From Siniperca chuatsi (taxonomy: Eukaryota; Chordata; Actinopteri; Centrarchiformes; Sinipercidae): 64,000 bases of DNA. The translations under genes and the position numbers were made by a program. A model generated the notes under the pieces. The model ran no database searches. It saw only the letters and a list, made by a program, of their open reading frames with translations, and was not told the origin of the DNA. The DNA is taken from contig NC_058057.1 of NCBI RefSeq assembly GCF_020085105.1, positions 21,503,860-21,567,859 on the forward strand, written 5' to 3'. This document shows, one piece after another, positions 10,901 through 40,434 of the stretch (its first letter is position 1; every line of letters starts with the position of its first letter).

Positions 10901-13574
10901 CGGGTTATACTTATTCGCTTTCTTGCAGAGAGTTAGATGAGAAGATTGATACCACTCATGTGCGTATGGTAAAGATGAAGCTACAGCCAGCAGCTGGTTA
11001 GCTTAGCTTAGCATAGAGACTGGAAACAGGGGGCAAAAGCCAGCCTGGATAGGGGGGTGTTATTTGTTTCACTATTTCTTGGTCAGGACCCTAGACTGGA
11101 TATAAAGATGGACGACGTGTCTCCACTTCCTCCCACTGTACAAAAATGAACCAAAATATCCCAGATACAGGCGCTGCCATCTTGCATTGGTGACGTCATT
11201 TGGAGCCAGAGTCTGTGCAGTAGTGATCTGGGTTGGAGCTGCGGTATCGAGGTCCCGCCCATACACCCGGCCGACTCGTGAGCAGAGCACAGCTGTCAAT
11301 CATGACATGAAACCCCATTTTTATAGCATTAAATAACTAATTAAAACTTATCAGAAAAAATGAACACTTGAACATACATAAGCGTGATAAGAACTACCTA
11401 AAATGACAGAAACCATCTTTGGGAAAAATGTATTTGACGTGTATCTTGGCTGGAATCAGTAACCTTCAGGAATCTCTGCTGGTTGCCTGGCAACAGCTTT
11501 CCAGTCTCTATGCTAAGCTAAGCTAGCTGGAGCTTCATATAACACACACACACACACGTTGTGAGAAAGCGAATAAGTATATTTTCCAAAATGTCTAACT
11601 ATTGCTTTAAGCATTTATAAAGCTGAAACCATCAAATGTTTGGTATGTTTTCTTGTTACTTGTTTATGTGTCTCCATTGAGCTGCTACATTTCCTCAAGG
11701 TTACCTAGAAAGTTTCAGAGCTGCTAGAATTTATTCATTCTCTAGATAATACTAATGGCTTTGGAAAAAAGTAACTGAGCAGATTTACTATACTGTACTT
11801 AAGTTCTTTAGTACAGATTTGAGGTAGTGGTTCTTTACTTGAGTATTTCCATTTTGAGTGACTTTCTGCTTTTAATCCACAACATTTCAGAGGGAAATAT
11901 TACGATTACATTTCTACGATCACTGTAGTTACTAATTACTTAGTACATGAATATTTTTTAGAAATTCTGAATGCAGGACATGTAATGGGGTAGTTCTCCC
12001 CTGTGCTACTTTTACTTCAGTAAATTATTTGAGAACGTTTTGTGGTTTGAATTTTAGATTTGAAATCTCAGTTGTCAAAATCCCCCCCCCCCTTCAGGAT
12101 TTTCCCAGACCCCCTCTCTGGAAAAATGGAAAATAGTAACAGGAAATTTAAAAAATCCACGTACTGGATTTTTCCATATTTTATACTATAAATTAGTGCG
12201 CATGCGCCAGCCCGCATGCTGCCTGTTGCTGTAGCTCCGTCTCGTCGTCTTACTTTTTCCAACTTTTAACTTTACTTTTTCTTCCAAACTTTTGTAACTT
12301 GTGTGTAAGTGTAATTTAAACTACGCTCTTTGCGAAAATGAGGGTAGAAAGTGTTTTTGTACTTTTTTCGCCGTGGAATTTCTTCTTCTGCTACTCGGTC
12401 GGGCACCGCTGCAGATCAGCTGTTTGGCCGCATTGTTTACACCAGGGAACAGCTGATCGCGCTGAAGCCGGGCAGCATGGCGCCCAGGACAACCGATGTC
12501 CCCACTGAGATCTGGAGGAGGACACACCGAGGATGCAGAGGTGGAACGAAGCGGCGAGGGAAGAGAGAGGTGCAGACAAAAGAGACTTAAGAATAAGAGA
12601 TTTAAGCCGTGTCTGCCTTCTCTCGTAATGGGCAACGTGAGATCGCTGGCGAATAAAATGGACGAGCTAACGGCGTTAGCCCGGAGTCAGACGGAGTTCC
12701 GTGAGTGTAGCTTGATGTGCTTCTCAGGAAAAATGGAAAATAGTAAGACATCTTGCCTCGTTCCGTGCCGAAGACGCCACGTCCCAGTGGCTCCAAGGAC
12801 TACAGACCAGTGGCACTGACCTCCCACATAATGAAGACCCTGGAGAGACTAGTGCTGGAACAGCTGCGCCCATGGTCAGACCCCTCCTGGATCCCCTTCA
12901 GTTCGCCTAAATTTAAGCACGGTGAGGATCATGTTTTTGACTTCTCCAGTGCTTTCAACACCATCCGGCCTGCCCTGCTGGGAGAGAAGCTGGCAGCGAT
13001 GCAGGTGGACGCCCTTGTGTCCTGGATTGTGGACTACCTGACTGGCAGACCACAGCATGTGCGGCTGCAGCACTGTGTGTCAGACAGCGTGGTCAGCAAC
13101 ACTGGGGCCCTCAGGGACTGTCCTCTCTCCTTCCTCTTCACCATCTACACCACAGACTTCAGCTACCACACAGAGTCCTGCCACCTTCAGAAGTTTTCTG
13201 AAATGCAACAAAGTCATCCACGTGGCTAACTGGATTTTTCCATATTTTTCCCTCACATCTTGCAGTCTTTCTCAGCAGATCATCTGTGAACAAAGAAAGG
13301 ATTATTATTATTTTTTTGTCTATTGTTTCCAAGGTCAAGAAAGAACGCTTTAACAACAGAGGCATTTTAAAGATATATTCAGTCTCGTCCATTTAGGCTC
13401 TTTGGTCTTCTGCTATCCCAAAATCCTGCTGTCCTCACTGACTTTCATTTGTAGAGAAACAGCAAAAATGAACTTTTTGAATAAACTTTTTACCTTCTAA
13501 GGAAGACATGATATAAAAGAATCACTGAAAATCTTTGACCTCCTTCTCTTTGTTTTTCCAGTGTGGTCAAATAA
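1947..13574 (+). CDS. clu: Clusterin (apolipoprotein J), 9 coding exons
   Basis: Secreted disulfide-linked extracellular chaperone. Coding exons: 1947-2055, 2744-2892, 3804-3974, 4900-5070, 6208-6418, 7601-7741, 9620-9846, 10660-10850, 13562-13574; all junctions are GT-AG and phases agree, giving 460 residues (the family is about 450). An N-terminal signal peptide (basic KKKGSK, then [13 protein letters not shown]) directs it to secretion. Exon 3 carries five cysteines ([18 protein letters not shown] and following), and exons 6-7 carry five more ([17 protein letters not shown]), the ten-cysteine pattern that pairs the two chains in this family. [11 protein letters not shown] in exon 5 is a plausible chain-cleavage site. 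N-glycosylation sequons include NET, NRT, NTS, NDT, NVS and NIS. An in-frame ATG at 1941 would add two residues; a stop lies just upstream at 1926. The last exon supplies only IVVK plus the stop. A splice acceptor at about 1802 suggests an upstream non-coding exon that I cannot place. Confidence 0.95.
2083..2412. mobile_element. MITE with 18-bp perfect terminal inverted repeat, clu intron 1
   Basis: agttcacccaaattacaa at 2090-2107 is exactly complementary to 2385-2402, and both are flanked by CTTTAA-like words. It is about 330 bp and non-coding. It starts about 30 bp after the clu exon 1 donor. Confidence 0.75.
4212..4380. mobile_element. hAT-like MITE fragment (CAGTGGTGGAA family), clu intron 3
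   Basis: It begins cagtggttgaatgtgacta and contains the words aagtacatttactaaagtac and cttgagtattttctt found in the other family members. It is truncated at the right end. Confidence 0.55.
4393..4705. repeat. GGGCTGCAAC-family palindromic repeat, clu intron 3
   Basis: Contains the family landmarks attagttgattaatcgatt, tttggactgttggttgga and cactttgggctctggg, and ends in another attgattaat word. Terminal GGGCTGCAA is decayed. Confidence 0.6.
5494..5935. mobile_element. hAT-like MITE (CAGTGGTGGAA family), clu intron 4
   Basis: Starts agtggtggaagaagtactca, the characteristic terminus, and continues with ttttacttaattaaaagtag and other family words. The right half (near 5895) carries actcaagtaaagtacatgta, the inverted counterpart. 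Confidence 0.65.
7101..7285. mobile_element. Small hAT-like MITE, clu intron 5
   Basis: ggttcccaac at 7103-7112 is exactly inverted at 7271-7280. CAGTGGTTCCCAA-like ends are typical of hAT elements. The 185-bp interior is non-coding and contains a T run. Confidence 0.55.
8785..8930 (-). mobile_element. tRNA-derived SINE remnant, clu intron 6
   Basis: On the minus strand it reads gcgcccaggtggctcagggg and onward, an A-box-like start, and ends in a pyrimidine-rich ccctctcctgtttct-type tail. It is related to the fragment at 61920-62025. Confidence 0.5.
8945..9352 (-). repeat. Dispersed repeat copy B in clu intron 6
   Basis: Inverted relative to copy A at 400-835; shared blocks run over most of its length (for example 9097-9118 against 690-711 reversed). 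It carries no ORF of its own. Confidence 0.6.
10886..11611. mobile_element. Palindromic MITE with nested insertion, clu intron 8
   Basis: The ends ttaaagggatagt and actattgctttaa are inverted, and acttattcgctttct (10909-10923) is inverted at about 11564-11578. Inside, gcttagcttagcatagagac and its inverted partner (11500-11525) continue the palindrome. The interruption at about 11043-11455 is an unrelated block with its own non-coding sequence. Confidence 0.65.
11765..12020. mobile_element. hAT-like MITE fragment (CAGTGGTGGAA family), clu intron 8
   Basis: Shares tactgtacttaagt, ttacttgagtatttccatt and ccacaacatttc with the copies at 4212, 5494, 23530 and 46476. Neither terminus is intact. 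Confidence 0.5.
12183..13217 (+). mobile_element. Internally deleted L2/jockey-type LINE copy, clu intron 8
   Basis: The left part (to about 12723) encodes the start of the endonuclease [23 protein letters not shown] is readable at 12628-12687. The right part (12747-13205) encodes reverse-transcriptase segments with [37 protein letters not shown] and [19 protein letters not shown]. The endonuclease C-terminus and most of the finger domain are gone, and the frame shifts after 13110. It is dead. The same family as the copy at 29905-31678. Confidence 0.8.
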
Positions 13575-14300
13575 AGTCCCAGTTGGATTTGTGCCCCAAC
13601 CTGAACTGTCTGCTGACAAGTGAATGTTCTGGATTCATCAAAACACACCTGAAACCAAGACGATAAACACACCTGGAAAAAAAACCCTGAAGCCAACCCA
13701 CTGATTCTGATGTAAAGTCCTGCTTTTGCAAACGACAGAGTTTAACCTCAGATATTTATATTGTTACATTAGAGCTCTTTGTCCTGCTGCAAGAGAAGAT
13801 ATTCAGTAGATGTAGATAGCAGGCCTCTTCGTGTCTATAGTACCTCCAACATAAGGCCTTAACCATGTGTCAGCTGGGCTTTGACATGATTTATGCTTGA
13901 GTTTCTGTTAAAAGCCCAACTGTATGTGATTAACTCAGTTTATTCTCTGCATTAAGCCTTTCTAACACATGAAGATTAAACTGATATTTCCTCCACAACG
14001 GTTCAAAGATTTGATTTGTTGCAAAGATTTGTAGAAAACTAACATTTAAAGTTTATTCAGGCCATTTCAGTGACTTTAATGACCTGATCTGCCCTTCTAC
14101 AGATCTCTGATAGCTTTTATCTGAGTTGGTTGAAGTGGTTGACTTGCTAGAGTTAAAATCACTGATTGGAGAGATTAAACTTGAGAAAGTGAAAATACGA
14201 GTTGATTATGTTCAGGATTTCTTTGAGCACCTCTGTACAACAGCCTAGCAATGAAACAGTACATAGAGATCAAATAAAAACCTGCTCAAACCCATTCTGT
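13575..14300 (+). other. clu: clu 3' UTR with poly(A) signal
   Basis: There is no open frame after the clu stop. A canonical AATAAA at 14273-14278 is followed by a T/GT-rich stretch, the usual downstream element, so the transcript probably ends near 14295. A second AATAAA at 13570-13575 overlaps the stop codon itself and could give a nearly UTR-less transcript. The UTR end is inferred from motifs only. Confidence 0.6.
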
Positions 14301-15737
14301 CTTTGTCATTTCTGTTGACAGTTTTTCTGAATTCAGGCTTCTTTTGTTAAGTTGACTTTGACATTTACACCTTTGTCAAATAAATGTTTTCTCATGTATG
14401 GAGTCAAAATAAATCTATGCTGCAAATGGTGGCCAGAGACTGTATTAATCAAACTGTTGAAATAAAAATTTTGGACTTAAGTGAAAGATAAAAGTGAAAG
14501 TTATCCATTTTACTCCCATTTTAATCTCAAGAATAAAACACTATTTATTAAAGTTCTTGTGACTTAGAAATACCTTTAAGTTTAGTGTCTTAGACAGCTT
14601 CAGTTCAGAAACAGGCGAGCACACACCTTCTGAGACACATTTTGGATTCAAATCCCTTGGCTTTTTGCAGACTGTGTTATAGATGTGATATGAAATTGAT
14701 CTCATTTACTTTTTAGTACATCAGTCTACACACAATAGCCCATAATGAGCAAAAAAGTGCTTTTAAAAGGTTTTGCAAAATCAAGAACTGAGATCTCTCA
14801 CTGAACTATTTAGATCCTTTGATTATCCTTGAGTTATCTCCAGAACTTGATTGGACTTGATGAACAATAGACTAGTTTTATCCAACAATTTGGAGCTGCT
14901 GCTTTCCCATCACTCTCCTTGCATCTTCATCTTCTGCTTGTCACTGTGGTACTAAATTCTTCCTTGCTCTGGTTTGGATTTGTATTTCTTTCAATTTTAG
15001 TTATTTCCTATTTTTTCCACATTTTTACATCATAAATACATTAGATTTTTTACCATTAATTGCTACTGGAGACATTAAAATATTTCACACAAACAAAATT
15101 AACTAACCATACAGGCTTTTTGCAAAATAACATCACTGAGAAAATGTAAGGATTTGCTTAGTTTTTCTGAAGAATGAATAATGGTTGGCCATTCCTCTCT
15201 AAGTACACGTGATTAATCACGTGATCACTTGAGAGCTGCTCTTAAAGCCCCTTGGTTTTGTCTTTTAGTATAACATAACTTTATATAACATCCATAACAT
15301 TAAATATTCATCACATAACAACAATCAAAGTTTAAAAATACAGCCAATAACAAAAGTTTCAACAGTTCTAGGTCTCTGTAGGGATCCTTTCCATTATGTT
15401 GTCGGGCACAATCTGAGCCTCTCTGAGGCAAAAACAAGCACTTTTAGTGGACGTACTTTTGACAACCAATTCCAAAACCTTTTGTACCTATATTAGTCAC
15501 TTAGCCCCCAAAATATGTAAAAATAGGGCCCAATTACCCTTTAAAGGTTCCTTCTACACCTGTACATATTCTAAGTAGGAATAAACTGCTTAATAAATTT
15601 GTATTATTCTTTACTGTTTGAGAAATACTTTTACCCCTAAGTTGGTCCTTAAACAGTATTCTTTAAGTGTAATTCTTGATAAATACAACCAATAAAGAAG
15701 TCAGTAAAGAGAGCAGTGTTTAAAATATTGTGCCGTT
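14301..15737. other. clu-reps1 convergent spacer
   Basis: AT-rich DNA between the two poly(A) signals. I see no ORF, RNA gene or clear repeat in it. It contains a short palindrome-like cacgtgattaatcacgtg at 15206-15223. Confidence 0.4.
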
Positions 15738-18700
15738 TTTATTTTTGTGTAAAAATCACACAGCTGCTAGTTGACTCTGCAGAGATACAGTACATCCATG
15801 CAGTTAAACATCTAGGATCCCACAGCCAAGAGAGAAGGAATTAAATAGAATATTCTTTCGCTGTTAGTCAGCAATTAATGCAAATTTACATATGAGTCCA
15901 AAAGTGTGTATCATATACAATATACAACACAGATCTGGGAGCAAATAGCATTCAAAATCCAATCAAAGACTTTGTTAACGACTGATTGCTTCTGCCTGCC
16001 TCGATTGCCTTTTGGGTTCAGGGATGGAGGGGAGCTATTGTGCTAGCAAACATAAATCTATCGCACAATAAGGTTTTTAATAGGGTTTTAAATGGTATTA
16101 GTTCCAGGTCTGGAAATAATATAACACACTCACACACCAAGTACATCATCGTCCTCGACAGCAGAAAAAAGAAGGCGAGCCTTGAAGAGGAAGGAAGAGA
16201 AGTCAGTCAGCCACCGTGGAAACCTGAACGCCAGTCAGGGAGTAAGGCTTTAGAAGAAGACAGATTCTTCGCGAACACACAGGACGCTCCAGGGACAAAA
16301 CATTATATATATATATATATATATATAAACAAATTAACTAAAGACAGGGTATTTTATGGTACTGGCACAAAAACCTTTCAGTTTCCAAGTTGTACTGAAG
16401 AAATAAAACTTAATTGGTTCATTATTTTTCTTCTTAAAGCATCTTCTTTTTTTTTTTTAAATACATGTTAAAGACAAGAACAACATGCAGGTTAAAAGAA
16501 AGCAAAGAGAGACGTAACAAATAAAAAAACTCAAAAGAAATAAGGAGGGGGTTTAAGTCCAAAGTGCAGTTGGGTCATTCAGGTCTCCCATTCTGTTGAC
16601 TGGTCTCCGTCTGTAGTCCTGTTAAGCTTCATCTACAACCAGCAAAGGGTCGTATCTTGCAAATTTAGGGTGAAAGTGCCCAGATAAAACACTGATCTGG
16701 AGTTTACTTCCCTCTGGAGCTGGGAGCGGGGGGAAGCAGACTGCTCGTCAGTACCAAAATAGAAACAAAAAGGCAAAATGAATCACAAACATACAGTAGA
16801 TGGTGTTTTGGAAGATCTAAGATACAAAAACAAGAGTATACTGTTCACACAGTTGCTACTATCATAGTACAAACAGCTAAGTATAGTTGGTCTGTGAAGA
16901 TGTATCGCCCATACTTGCATAGTGCCGACTGCCCGATTGAAAAAACAGAATTTTTGAAATCAATATCAACTCTATCTGCACCGTCAGTTTGGATCTGTGC
17001 ACGTGTGTTTACCAACCGGAAAATCACAGGAAAACTTCTCGCTGATCAGCAACACAATTCTTCATGAATTCCGCCTCCTCCAGTCAAGCAGCTGGAATAT
17101 CTAAAACCCTTCAAGTGAATGTCTGTTTTGACTAAATGCTTTCGCATCCATGTGAAGTTAAAGACTTGAAATAAACACAGCAACCGAGAATGAGAGGATT
17201 TAAAGGAAAGCTGAAATGCTGATGCACAGCTAATCAAGAGAAACCTGTAGGAAGGGAAAAGAGGTTGCAGCCCAAGTATAAAGACTGAGCAGGTGAGAGA
17301 GCAGAGAGTGATAGTTCAGTCATTTGGCATAAAGTTAAACCATTCAGTCACATCAAACCCCAAACACTGTGTAACAAAGAAAAAAAGACGACAAAGCACA
17401 TTCATTCATTCACTGCATCAACCACACATGCACAGACACACGTAGACTTCGAGGGGCAGTGAGAAGAGGGAGGTGGGCTGAATTCATGTCACAGGATGAG
17501 TCAAAAAAGCCTTCACCATGATGATTTAGCCATTAAAGGCCTCACACAAACATACACAAAAAATCCTGTCAAGAAGTAGCCCCATATGTTTTATGGAGAG
17601 ACCGACCACACCAAACTCCAGTCAAAAAAACATTGTTTTTTTAACGTTCCTTGCTTACTGGCATACGTAGAGTCCTGGTGTAGACTTTCTCATGTTTTAA
17701 AAGCCTCTAATATGTGTTGTAGCATGTTTCTGTGACCAATTTTTAACATTTTTTTTGAAAATGGTGACATTCAGGAGGTAAATGTTCAGTAGGCAGAATG
17801 TCTTTGATGATATTTAAGAAATGCTTTTAAAGTCCTGTTTTTCACAATTGTTGTCCAGTTTTGAATAAGTTTTCATTCACAGTAGTAGAAAAGTAGGTAC
17901 ACCAATAAGTGAGAAGACAATTAAAGTAATAGTTTGACATTTTGGGAAATACACTTACACGCTTTCCTTCCGAGAGTTAGATGAAGTAGTTTCAGCATGC
18001 AAAACCACAAATTGTTTTTACTTTTCTGTTTCTGTACGGATTAAACAAAAGAGAGACAGAGTGTGAGTTTTAGAGGTGCTGGTAGCTGTAGTTTTGAACT
18101 TTGGACAGAGCCAGGCTAGCTGTTTTCCCCTGCTTCCAGTCTTTATGCTAAGCTAAGCTAAGCTTATCATAGACTCCATCTCTGTACTTAACACACATTA
18201 GATTGATATTATATTAATATTGATATATTCTCATAACGAAGCGAAGAAGCGTATTTCCCAAAATACTGAACTGCGTCTTTAAATTTGCCTGACTTTTAAT
18301 AGGAGTTTGGTGTGGCAAACCTTAAGAGAGAATAAACATATTGGTGCTAGCCTCAACTAAGTCACTAAACAGGAACACAACTACACAAACAATCTCACAC
18401 ACACACACACACGACAAACACACTCCGGCTTTCTTCTTCAGTCAGAGAGTAAAGTCATCAGACACCAGCAGTTTGTCTTCCGACCTCACTCGCAGTTGGA
18501 GCGTCTTGTCTGCCACTCCTAACAATTTCTCAGTCGGCTGTCATCCTCATGTTCACCTCTCTTTAAAAAAATTGGAAAGTGCCAGTTTGTAACATCCCCC
18601 CCGCCCCCACTCCTGTCACCTCCTCCTCTTATTAAGACCGCGCCCTCAGGTCCTTCCGGTTTATGATTAATAATTGTGTGATTGAGCGCAAGAGTTTTAA

Positions 18701-18838
18701 CGGAGCACACTGCAGCAGGTCGGAGCCTTCAGGAAAAGCCAAGATGGTGGAAGGAGGGAGGGATTGAGGGAGGAGTTAAACCGAGGCCCGCAGCCTTGCT
18801 TCGGATGAACTACAGCAGAGTTTCCCTCTTCACGTTGG
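15738..18838 (-). other. reps1: Probable reps1 3' UTR
   Basis: This is a 3.1-kb stretch after the reps1 stop with no supported gene. TTTATT at 15738-15743 reads as AATAAA on the minus strand and is the last good poly(A) signal before the clu 3' end 1.4 kb away. It contains an (AT)n run at about 16302-16326, a short A/T-rich run near 16446, a (CA)n run near 18398-18412 and a palindromic repeat at 17924-18281. The UTR extent is inferred; other poly(A) hexamers could end it sooner. Confidence 0.45.
17924..18281. mobile_element. Palindromic MITE in the reps1 3' UTR
   Basis: Same family as 10886-11611. The left end ttaaagtaatagtttgacat and the right end (gaactgcgtctttaaat) are inverted, with the inner pair ttttgggaaata / tatttcccaaaa and the shared core atgctaagctaagc at 18147-18160. 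Confidence 0.65.
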
Positions 18839-37093
<18,255 letters not shown>

Positions 37094-37760
37094 CGTAGTA
37101 CCAATCGAACCTGAAAACCAGACTAGTTGGCTGTTGATTAGCCCTTAGCCAATGGCTGGGGTAGGATCCAAAAATGGGCGAGACTTCAGGATCCCAACTT
37201 AGCTAGCGTTACTGCACTAGCTAACGTTGAGGTTAGCAGTAATAATGTTCACAACGCGCTGTGTAGACTTGTTGTCGTCTGATCCCACTCTCTGTAAAAA
37301 TCCGTAAAGCTATCTGTTGCCGAAGACAGCTGATCACCATTCAAAAAAAATCAAATAAGGAATGCTTTCATACAGTTATTCACTTAGTTAACTTGTTGGG
37401 CCAGCCAAGCCAAGCCAAGTAGCCAACAGCTGGCTAGTAGTGCAGCAAGCTAACTGCTACCTTGAATCAAAGTCAGTGGCACTAACGTTAAGCTAACTAG
37501 CAAGTCGCAAAGTGCGTCCACCTCCTCAGCCTGGACATCTACCGCGTTGATCTCACGTAATAGCACTTGTTCTCCCTTGAATCCGTTATGGGATGGTGTT
37601 TCTGCGTTTCGCTAGAAACAAATTCCTCTGCGCGGCCGTTAGAAGTAAAGTTTCATGGTCTTTGGGTTCCTTCCTCTAGTAATCTTAGCCGCCATTACTA
37701 CCGCCAGTGTCAAGCCACTCAGAGTGAAAATACAACTTCCGGTAGGATTCTTCAAATTAA
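37094..37760 (-). promoter_or_regulatory. reps1: Probable reps1 5' UTR/promoter
   Basis: This is sequence just upstream of the reps1 start codon, locally richer in CpG than its flanks. GCCGCCATTA at 37688-37697 fits a YY1 site and ACTTCCGG at 37735-37742 fits an ETS site; both are common in TATA-less housekeeping promoters. Several AGCTAACGTTAGC-like words are scattered from 36740 to 37500. No TATA box is evident. The start site is not determined. Confidence 0.4.
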
Positions 37761-40379
37761 AACACCCGTTGACGTGCAATTCAGCTATGTATAGTGGCGT
37801 TGTTTCTCCTGCTCAAATTCAAGCTTTAATAACATTTTCACGGGCTATTTTCCTCCACGGCTCAAATGTGAGTATAATTGCAGTGAAGGCTGGATTAGCA
37901 ACCAGGCAAAGTGAGCAACTGCCCTGGGGCCCTAGGCTGTTTGGGGCCCCGAATGCCCCAAACTCATTATACAAATTGTTTGTGGTAATTTGATTAATTG
38001 TAAATGTATTTGGCAACGTGTACCATTAATGATGCACTCTCTGTCTGCCTGTGTCTCTTTCATGAGTGATGCATTGTGCCTTGTGTTGAAATTCACATGG
38101 TGCACATTCCTAAATAAAGCAGGGGGTTAATGGGGGCTCTCTATTGGGTAAATCTGGCCATGACTGCAGTGACATTAAGGGACAGCCTAAGGTTGTGGTC
38201 TGAATATACAAGAGACTGATGAATACACATATTGTGTTGTGCTTTCATGTTGCATATTCCCTAATTAATTTCAGTTACCACAGGTCAAACCTGGGGCCAA
38301 GTAGTATTCCACCATAGAAAAACTGTTCACACTGCACAGAGAAAGAGGGAGGAAAATTAGGTTAGTAGGAGCCTTGCAGCTTCTTTTTGCTCTGGGGCCC
38401 CCAGAGCCAACATTAAATTTTAGAGTAGTTCTTACATCTTCTTTCTAAAGGTGAGAGTGTTTTTTTTTTAAATGTATGAATTAAAATAGCAAAAATATCA
38501 CCCATGTCTCCCAAAATGTTCAACTTTAATTAATTAATTGTAGGCTACTTAAATACTAAGTATATAAATAAATGAAGATAAACGTAATTCAACTGCAACA
38601 TAAAGTAATGTTCATAAACCGAGAACACTCCTCTAACAGGAGAATCTTCTGGCATATAGCCAATAAATACTATGCTCCCCGAAAAACAAAGTTACGCTTT
38701 TGTCCTGAAAACAAACTCGACACACTTCCGGTCTGATCTCGGGTGTCTTATGGCGAGCTTGATGTCTCGCTACGTCACTGGGCTACGGTCTGAGTCAGCG
38801 CGAGCTTGCTTGGCCTGCAGGGACCCGGATGAGTGATTTCAAAATAAAACCTACAGTGATACCATGACTGTTGTGATAGAGACGGGACAATTTGCTGTAG
38901 TGAGAATACAGCCAATACAGACGGGAAGATGTTAGACTCACAAGCGTTAATCAGGAGTAGGTCACTTACTGTTGTCTTTTTTAGTGTTTAATAATATGTT
39001 AATAAATACATTTTGTATCATGACCAAGATTTGGCCCAGATTTTCTTTGTGGTCATTTGATTAAACACATGAATCCAGGAATATGCACCATGTAGGCACA
39101 AAACTGAAATAAAGAAGGTACTACATTCTGACACAGGGACCCTCTTTAAGACAGGGCCTTAAGACCAGGTATAGCAAGACCCATCTTAAGGTCCTCATCA
39201 TGCCACTTGATACTGTGCTTTGGTGATGCATACCCCCACATTTTCAACAAACTATCACAAACAATTGACAAACAATAAGTTTGGAGCTTTCAAAACTCCC
39301 CGCAGTTTATCGCTTTGTTCAGTTGGTAACACAGCACAGGAAGACACAACTTTCTGAACGTTGTGAAGAGGCGATGAGCGTCTTGGTGTTTGTGAAGGCC
39401 AGTGAGTCAACGGAGATAAGTGTAGAGCAGGCTGGTGAGAAGATTAAATCAGGAATGTCATGCAGGTGGAGTAGGTGGTGAAGGGGAAGAGCCGTAGGGA
39501 GGCAGGGAGAAGACAGGACAACGAGGAAGGAAGGGAAAGGAAGAGATATAGAAGAGGAGCAAGGTATATATCGAGATGCCAGTGAGCTGCTGTGGCCCAA
39601 GCACAGAAATGAACAGGCAAAAAAGCCATTAGTTTGCTTATTTTTCGTTGAAGCCGCTTCCACGCTGTAGTTATATGGCCCTTACTCAATTTCCCGTACA
39701 AACATGTGCATGTGTGCCAGAACCTAACTGCAATGGTCACAGTTGTGATGGACATACATGTGTCTCTATTGTACTGGTAATTTTATGGACAGTGCTCTGA
39801 AAGGCCTGACAACAAAAGCTATTTTTATTTAGTAGCTGGATGTGGACTCTTTGCCATTTAAACACCTGTTTAACAGACTGTAAGTCGTTTTTGGAGGAAT
39901 AGAAAAGGTAACTTTTGCAGGCACAGGACATGCAGACATCCCTGCTCCACGCCATATATGGGCCAGTGCCCGTCAAAGTATCGCATTGTGTCACGATGAA
40001 GTCAGATGAGGCTTTTACGGTGCCTTCGGGTGTTATGGGAAATTTGACGACATATGAAACAACCCAATGACAGTAATACATAGAAAGCCTACATTTTTAC
40101 ACCGTACAGTTGCCACCTTAGCGGAAGGTCACTTATTGGAAATTTTGTGAAGCTCTCAGCCACATCTCATGACTTTCATTAGTGGATGAAGTTTGCTTAC
40201 TGCTGAAAACTGGAAGTTTTTATGCTTAGCTGGTTCTATGTTTTATGTCTATTTAATTTTTTTCTTTTCTTTTAATAGTCACATACAACACCTTTTGAGC
40301 AAATAAGTTAAAGCTTGTTTGTAATATCTATCAACCCCTCTGCTCCCAATAGATACAACGAGTCTGATTATGAAATGAA
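37760..40379. other. reps1-abracl intergenic region
   Basis: No gene is supported. 37880-38420 holds a possible dispersed repeat (ccctggggccctaggc at its left, ctctggggcccccagagc at its right). 38700-38957 is a CpG-richer island with an ETS word (ACTTCCGG near 38725) that ends in a possible donor (AGGA|gtaggt). The rest is AT-rich. Confidence 0.35.
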
Positions 40380-40434
40380 TATAGTGGAAGTTTCCGAGCA
40401 GACACTGAACGCAGCAACGCTATCCGCCGGATCA
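40380..40434 (+). other. abracl: Candidate abracl 5' non-coding exon
   Basis: This stretch ends in a good donor (GGATCA|gtaagt, GT at 40435) and lies 1.1 kb upstream of the acceptor that precedes the abracl start codon. The abracl ATG sits only eight bases after its acceptor (TTCTAG at 41543-41548 region), so an upstream non-coding exon is required; this is the nearest good candidate. The upstream limit is unknown. Confidence 0.4.

Noticed and set aside
15206-15223. Palindromic cacgtgattaatcacgtg as a regulatory operator
   Set aside because: Short perfect palindrome in AT-rich convergent spacer with no gene start near; nothing supports a function.
15986-16471. 161-codon plus-strand open frame
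   Set aside because: Runs through an (AT)n repeat and antisense to the reps1 3' UTR; no domain or splice logic.
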